Below are positions 61,068 through 64,000 of a DNA stretch of 64,000 bases, piece after piece. Numbering within the stretch: the stretch's first letter is position 1; each line of letters opens with the position of its first letter. A model generated the notes under the pieces. The model saw only the letters and a list, made by a program, of their open reading frames with translations, did not search any database and was not told the origin of the DNA. The translations under genes and the position numbers were made by a program. This DNA is from JAABPW01 sp037132275 (lineage in GTDB: Bacteria; Verrucomicrobiota; Kiritimatiellia; CAIKKV01; CAITUY01): positions 1 through 64,000 of the forward strand of contig JBAXPK010000004.1 in NCBI GenBank assembly GCA_037132275.1, in the 5' to 3' direction.

Positions 61068-62244
61068 CGCGGTCTTCACGATTTGCGTTGTCGGGATCGT
61101 GTGCGCTTTCGTGATTTACCCGCTGCTTTTATCTTTTACTCGCCTATGGCGTGGGCACCGCCCACTTGTTAAAGCGACCATGCCGTTCTCGGTCAGTCTT
61201 GTGACAATTGTGAGGGGATCAGCTGAATCAGCTCGCAGGAAAGCCGAAAACGGGCTGGCGGTTGAATGTCCTTTCCTGAGCTTCGAATTCATCATGTTCT
61301 GTGATGGTGCGGATGATGTTGAGAAGATCCGGTCTATCATGCCCCGAGACCCGCGTCTCACCATTCTGGCCTCATCCAGCCATGAAGGTAAAAATGCCGC
61401 CATCAACCGGGCCGTTGAATACAGTTCCGGACAGGTTCTGGTGTTCTCCGATGCGGACGCTCTGCTCGACCGGGAGGCGATCCGCCTCCTCCTGCAACCC
61501 TTGGCCGATCCTGCGGTTGGCGGTGTGTGCGGACGTTTGGTGGTTCGGAAAGACGCGGGGATCCTAAGCCGCCCCCAACACACCTACTGGCAGTTCGACC
61601 GATTAATGAAATCGATGGAGAGCGAGATCGGAAGCATCACGTCCAATACCGGAGTGTTATTTGCGATACGCAGGGAGCTTTTTCGGCCTATCCCCTTGGT
61701 TGTTACCGATGATCTCTACTCTTGTCTGAATGTCGTTCGGCAACACAAGCGGTTTGTCTATGAGCCCGCCGCGCTGGCTTTTATGGCGGCTTCTTCCAAG
61801 ACGCCCGAACACGAGCTTCGGCGGCGCCGACGCATAGTGTGCCGGAGTTTGAGAGGCATCTGGATGTCAAGGGAGGTGTTGAATCCTCTCCGCTTTGGTG
61901 TATTTTCCGTCGGCTTATTTCTGAATAAGGTGCTGCGGCGGTTTCTGCCGGTCATCTTGATGTTAATCCTCTTGTCCTCCGCCGTTATGGCGGTCAGGTC
62001 ATCCCCCATGCGGGTGCTATTGCTGATTCAGGTAATTCTTTATGCCTCCGTCTTCCCATTGCGGAAACTCGCTGAACATCTTCCCTCGGAGGGCATGCCC
62101 CGACGTCTCATATTTCTCGCCTTCTATTTTTGTGTTGGCATGGTGGGGACATGGTTAGGCGTGATGGATTTCATTAAGGGAAAACAGGTCGCAAAATGGC
62201 AGACAACGGAGTCGGCTGACCTGGGAAGGGACGGGGTTCATTGA
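61042..62244 (+). CDS. Membrane-bound family 2 glycosyltransferase
   Basis: About 400 residues from ATG 61042; an ATG at 61012 would lengthen the overlap with the previous gene. N-terminal helix (TICVVGIVCAFVIYPLLLSF), GT core with FIMFCDGADD, LVFSDADALLDREA, GGVCGRLVVRKDAG and LFAIRRELFRPIP. C-terminal helices (about 300-390) follow RRRRRIVCRSL, which sits where the QxxRW helix of processive GTs would be. It differs from the 58640 enzyme, so it probably adds a different sugar. Confidence 0.9.
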   Translation: MNALYLLSSAVFTICVVGIVCAFVIYPLLLSFTRLWRGHRPLVKATMPFSVSLVTIVRGSAESARRKAENGLAVECPFLSFEFIMFCDGADDVEKIRSIMPRDPRLTILASSSHEGKNAAINRAVEYSSGQVLVFSDADALLDREAIRLLLQPLADPAVGGVCGRLVVRKDAGILSRPQHTYWQFDRLMKSMESEIGSITSNTGVLFAIRRELFRPIPLVVTDDLYSCLNVVRQHKRFVYEPAALAFMAASSKTPEHELRRRRRIVCRSLRGIWMSREVLNPLRFGVFSVGLFLNKVLRRFLPVILMLILLSSAVMAVRSSPMRVLLLIQVILYASVFPLRKLAEHLPSEGMPRRLIFLAFYFCVGMVGTWLGVMDFIKGKQVAKWQTTESADLGRDGVH

Positions 62245-62918
62245 CTCGCTCTTATTTGAATCAGGGCCTTCCGTCTCGCATCAGCCAGATTCTCCGCGGC
62301 GTATTAAAAGGGGTCAAACGCGTTGTGATGGCCACGTTTTGGATGGAGCGATTTGTCGTTCTTAAGGCGACTCTGCCCCGTCCGGTGGCGCCAGCGGTTG
62401 GTGTGACGGGGGTCGTGGTTCGGGCGATCACGGCAGTTGACCAGCCAGTGGTGGCCGCCATTCCTCACGCATCAGCTGCCGCCGAGTTCATCGAGCGTCT
62501 CTCAGCCGCCAGCGGTGTGCTGGTCATCGACGATGACGGTCCTGCCGGTTACGCTTGGTATACTAATGCCGCGCGTTTCTGTGAGGGTGATGCGATCTTC
62601 CATTTTCCTGTCTTCCCGGTTGCCGGTACGCTGTACATTTTTGATGTCCTCGTGTCGCCCGAAAAGTGGGGGCACGGCTACGGTCGGCTGTTGCTGGCAT
62701 CCTTGTTGGAGCAGGCAGAGCGTGGGGGGTGGAACAACGTTTTTCTTTTTACGGGATCCGGCAATCGTCGCATGCGCCACCTCTGTGGCTCCCTGGGGTT
62801 CGTCGAGGCGGGAGAACTGACGTATTGCCGGGTGTTGGGCTGGTCCTGGAGTGACGTGAGCGCACTCCGGACTGTGGGCGGGGCGGGGCATCCGAAATGC
62901 CCGGTATTACATCGTTGA
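62241..62918 (+). CDS. GNAT-family N-acetyltransferase
   Basis: 225 residues from a TTG start that overlaps the previous stop by 4 bases; GGGAAGGGACGGGG lies upstream. An acetyl-CoA loop is seen in VSPEKWGHGYGRLLLASLLEQA (R/QxxGxG type) and the LGFVEAGE end strand. It may acetylate an amino sugar of the repeat unit or the carrier-linked glycan. It is the last gene of the cluster and converges with the secreted-protein gene at 62962. Confidence 0.85.
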   Translation: MTRSYLNQGLPSRISQILRGVLKGVKRVVMATFWMERFVVLKATLPRPVAPAVGVTGVVVRAITAVDQPVVAAIPHASAAAEFIERLSAASGVLVIDDDGPAGYAWYTNAARFCEGDAIFHFPVFPVAGTLYIFDVLVSPEKWGHGYGRLLLASLLEQAERGGWNNVFLFTGSGNRRMRHLCGSLGFVEAGELTYCRVLGWSWSDVSALRTVGGAGHPKCPVLHR

Positions 62919-62961
62919 TGAGATTCCGAATCCGTTACCAAGTGGTCAGTCGCCGGCTGCG

Positions 62962-63996
62962 TTACTTCCTCACAACGATTTCACATTTCAAGACCCTGAA
63001 GCGGTTCAGAGGAATATTCTGCAAATCCAGGAAATTGACGATCCGATTCCATTTTCCCCCATCCGCCCCGACATTCTGGAAATACAGCGAACAGGTGGAG
63101 GCGCTGTCAACGTTGTACATACCGTAGACCTGCAGTGCCTTCGCGATCACTCGGGCGCCGGGCGTTAACTTAAGCGTCTCAAGATCCAATGCGGGGTCGA
63201 GTTGTAATCGTGCCCCTTCAGGGATGTATTGGGCGCCAATACCCTCGCCGTCGGTTCTCTGGGCTGGGGGACTGCAAAGTTCCTCCTGGGTTTCGGGAGA
63301 CATGGATCTCCTATTGACCGGGCACCCAAAGGCCAGTGCATGCCGAACAACACCCGCCTGGACCTCCTCTGGTCGCAAAAGCCCTCCCAGCAAAGGCGTT
63401 CCCGATCCACGGGCCCCGCATGTCCACCAGTTCGCTCCTGCAAATGGCTCGCGATACCCGGGTCCGTCTAATTCCCAGACATCGATTCGGCTGGCCGTTA
63501 CTACGGTGCTGGAAAGCCTTACAAAGCGGGCGTAATCCCAGCACATGCGTTTGTAGATATCCACCAACACCATATGGCCATCTGTGGAGGGATCAGGCCA
63601 CACATCAACCGGGATCGGCAGACCTTCTGCTATATTATTGCCATCTGGATCGACCCGTGGATTCAAGCAACTAGACGTGGTCCTCACGTCCAAACGAGGC
63701 GAGCGGCCGGAATCGATGATGAAGACAGGGACTGTCCATTTCTTAATATTGGCGCCTAATGATGTTGCGTTTGAACTCAACATCACAATCATCATTTCGG
63801 AATCCGGATCGACGAGAGCATTCGTCGGGATAGGCGTATTCCAGGGGGATGTTTTTGAAAATGGGCGAAACTGTGACGAGAAGACCGCTGGCTCGGCCAT
63901 TTTTGAAAGTGCCTCGGCCGACACGCCTGTACCGGCCAGGCCAGTTCCTAAGATGCTTGCTATCACGGCAATGCCGTGTAATCCAGTCAGTTTCAT
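62962..63996 (-). CDS. Secreted protein, paralogue of the C-terminal domain of 51889-53877
   Basis: About 344 residues from ATG 63996; a GTG at 63999 is adjacent, and the gene's upstream region lies outside the window. Signal peptide (GIAVIASILGTGLAGTGVSA). The mature part is the shared domain alone: SPWNTPIPTNALVDPDSEMM, WPDPSTDGHMVLVDI, GGLLRPEEVQAGVVRHALAF, DGEGIGAQYIPEGARLQLDP and a final FRVLKCEIVVRK. It lacks the N-terminal beta domain of the other copy. Function unknown; the gene pair brackets the exopolysaccharide cluster. Confidence 0.78.
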   Translation of the reverse strand: MKLTGLHGIAVIASILGTGLAGTGVSAEALSKMAEPAVFSSQFRPFSKTSPWNTPIPTNALVDPDSEMMIVMLSSNATSLGANIKKWTVPVFIIDSGRSPRLDVRTTSSCLNPRVDPDGNNIAEGLPIPVDVWPDPSTDGHMVLVDIYKRMCWDYARFVRLSSTVVTASRIDVWELDGPGYREPFAGANWWTCGARGSGTPLLGGLLRPEEVQAGVVRHALAFGCPVNRRSMSPETQEELCSPPAQRTDGEGIGAQYIPEGARLQLDPALDLETLKLTPGARVIAKALQVYGMYNVDSASTCSLYFQNVGADGGKWNRIVNFLDLQNIPLNRFRVLKCEIVVRK

Positions 63997-64000
63997 CACC

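Overview
The window looks like a chromosomal contig from a Gram-negative, moderately GC-rich member of the PVC group, most plausibly Kiritimatiellota or Verrucomicrobiota. I infer this from gene content, not from a marker-gene search. It has outer-membrane genes (FadL-type porin, Wza-type export lipoprotein, LpxC-like deacetylase), ExbB/ExbD, many secreted carbohydrate-active or CBM9-type proteins, and catabolic genes for uronate, xylose and fucose. One tRNA (Phe) is present. I see no rRNA, CRISPR array, transposase or prophage.

Layout. 1-170: a fragment of an acyl-CoA dehydrogenase runs into the end of an unrelated gene, which looks like a chimeric join. 80-6438 (minus): ECF sigma factor and FecR-type anti-sigma factor, then a tightly packed TPR / ExbB / ExbD-like / FHA operon; small GC-rich palindromic repeats lie in the gaps. 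6638-11799 (plus): a very large secreted CBM9/beta-propeller protein, a YIP1-family membrane protein and a membrane-anchored zinc-finger protein. 11802-13856 (minus): GHL10-type glycosidase-like lipoprotein. 14029-17580 (plus): carA, guaA and a secreted thioredoxin-like protein. 17682-24570 (plus): helicase-associated-domain protein, small membrane protein, PilB- and PilC-type pilus or secretion proteins, and a REC-GAF-GGDEF-REC-HD-GYP c-di-GMP enzyme.

24581-38216: a lipid-flavoured signalling locus. A ketoacyl-ACP synthase with an altered catalytic triad heads a minus-strand operon with two histidine kinases that share the same phospho-acceptor helix motif, and a sigma54-activating NtrC-type regulator. 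Divergent from it, a FadL-type outer-membrane porin lies behind a consensus sigma54 promoter and overlaps a REC-histidine kinase. A cobalamin-type radical SAM protein, an atypical LpxC-like protein and an RluA pseudouridine synthase follow. I regard this as the best candidate for an undescribed system.

38290-51528: sugar catabolism. L-fucose isomerase with a mutarotase lies on the plus strand. A nine-gene minus-strand operon (XRE-cupin regulator, GH88 unsaturated uronyl hydrolase, small cupin, KDG kinase, KDPG aldolase, Gfo/Idh oxidoreductase, SDR, FGGY kinase, xylose isomerase) can be read as a route from unsaturated uronates to pyruvate plus glyceraldehyde 3-phosphate, with a xylose branch. 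A DUF4091 secreted protein and the remnant of a DUF2961 (GH172-type) gene diverge from it.

51801-63996: tRNA-Phe, then an exopolysaccharide cluster on the plus strand (BY-kinase-like ATPase, Wza-like lipoprotein, Wzz/GumC-like protein, sugar transferase, GT2, O-antigen polymerase/ligase, second GT2, GNAT). It is bracketed on both sides by minus-strand secreted proteins that share the same unnamed ~280-residue C-terminal domain.
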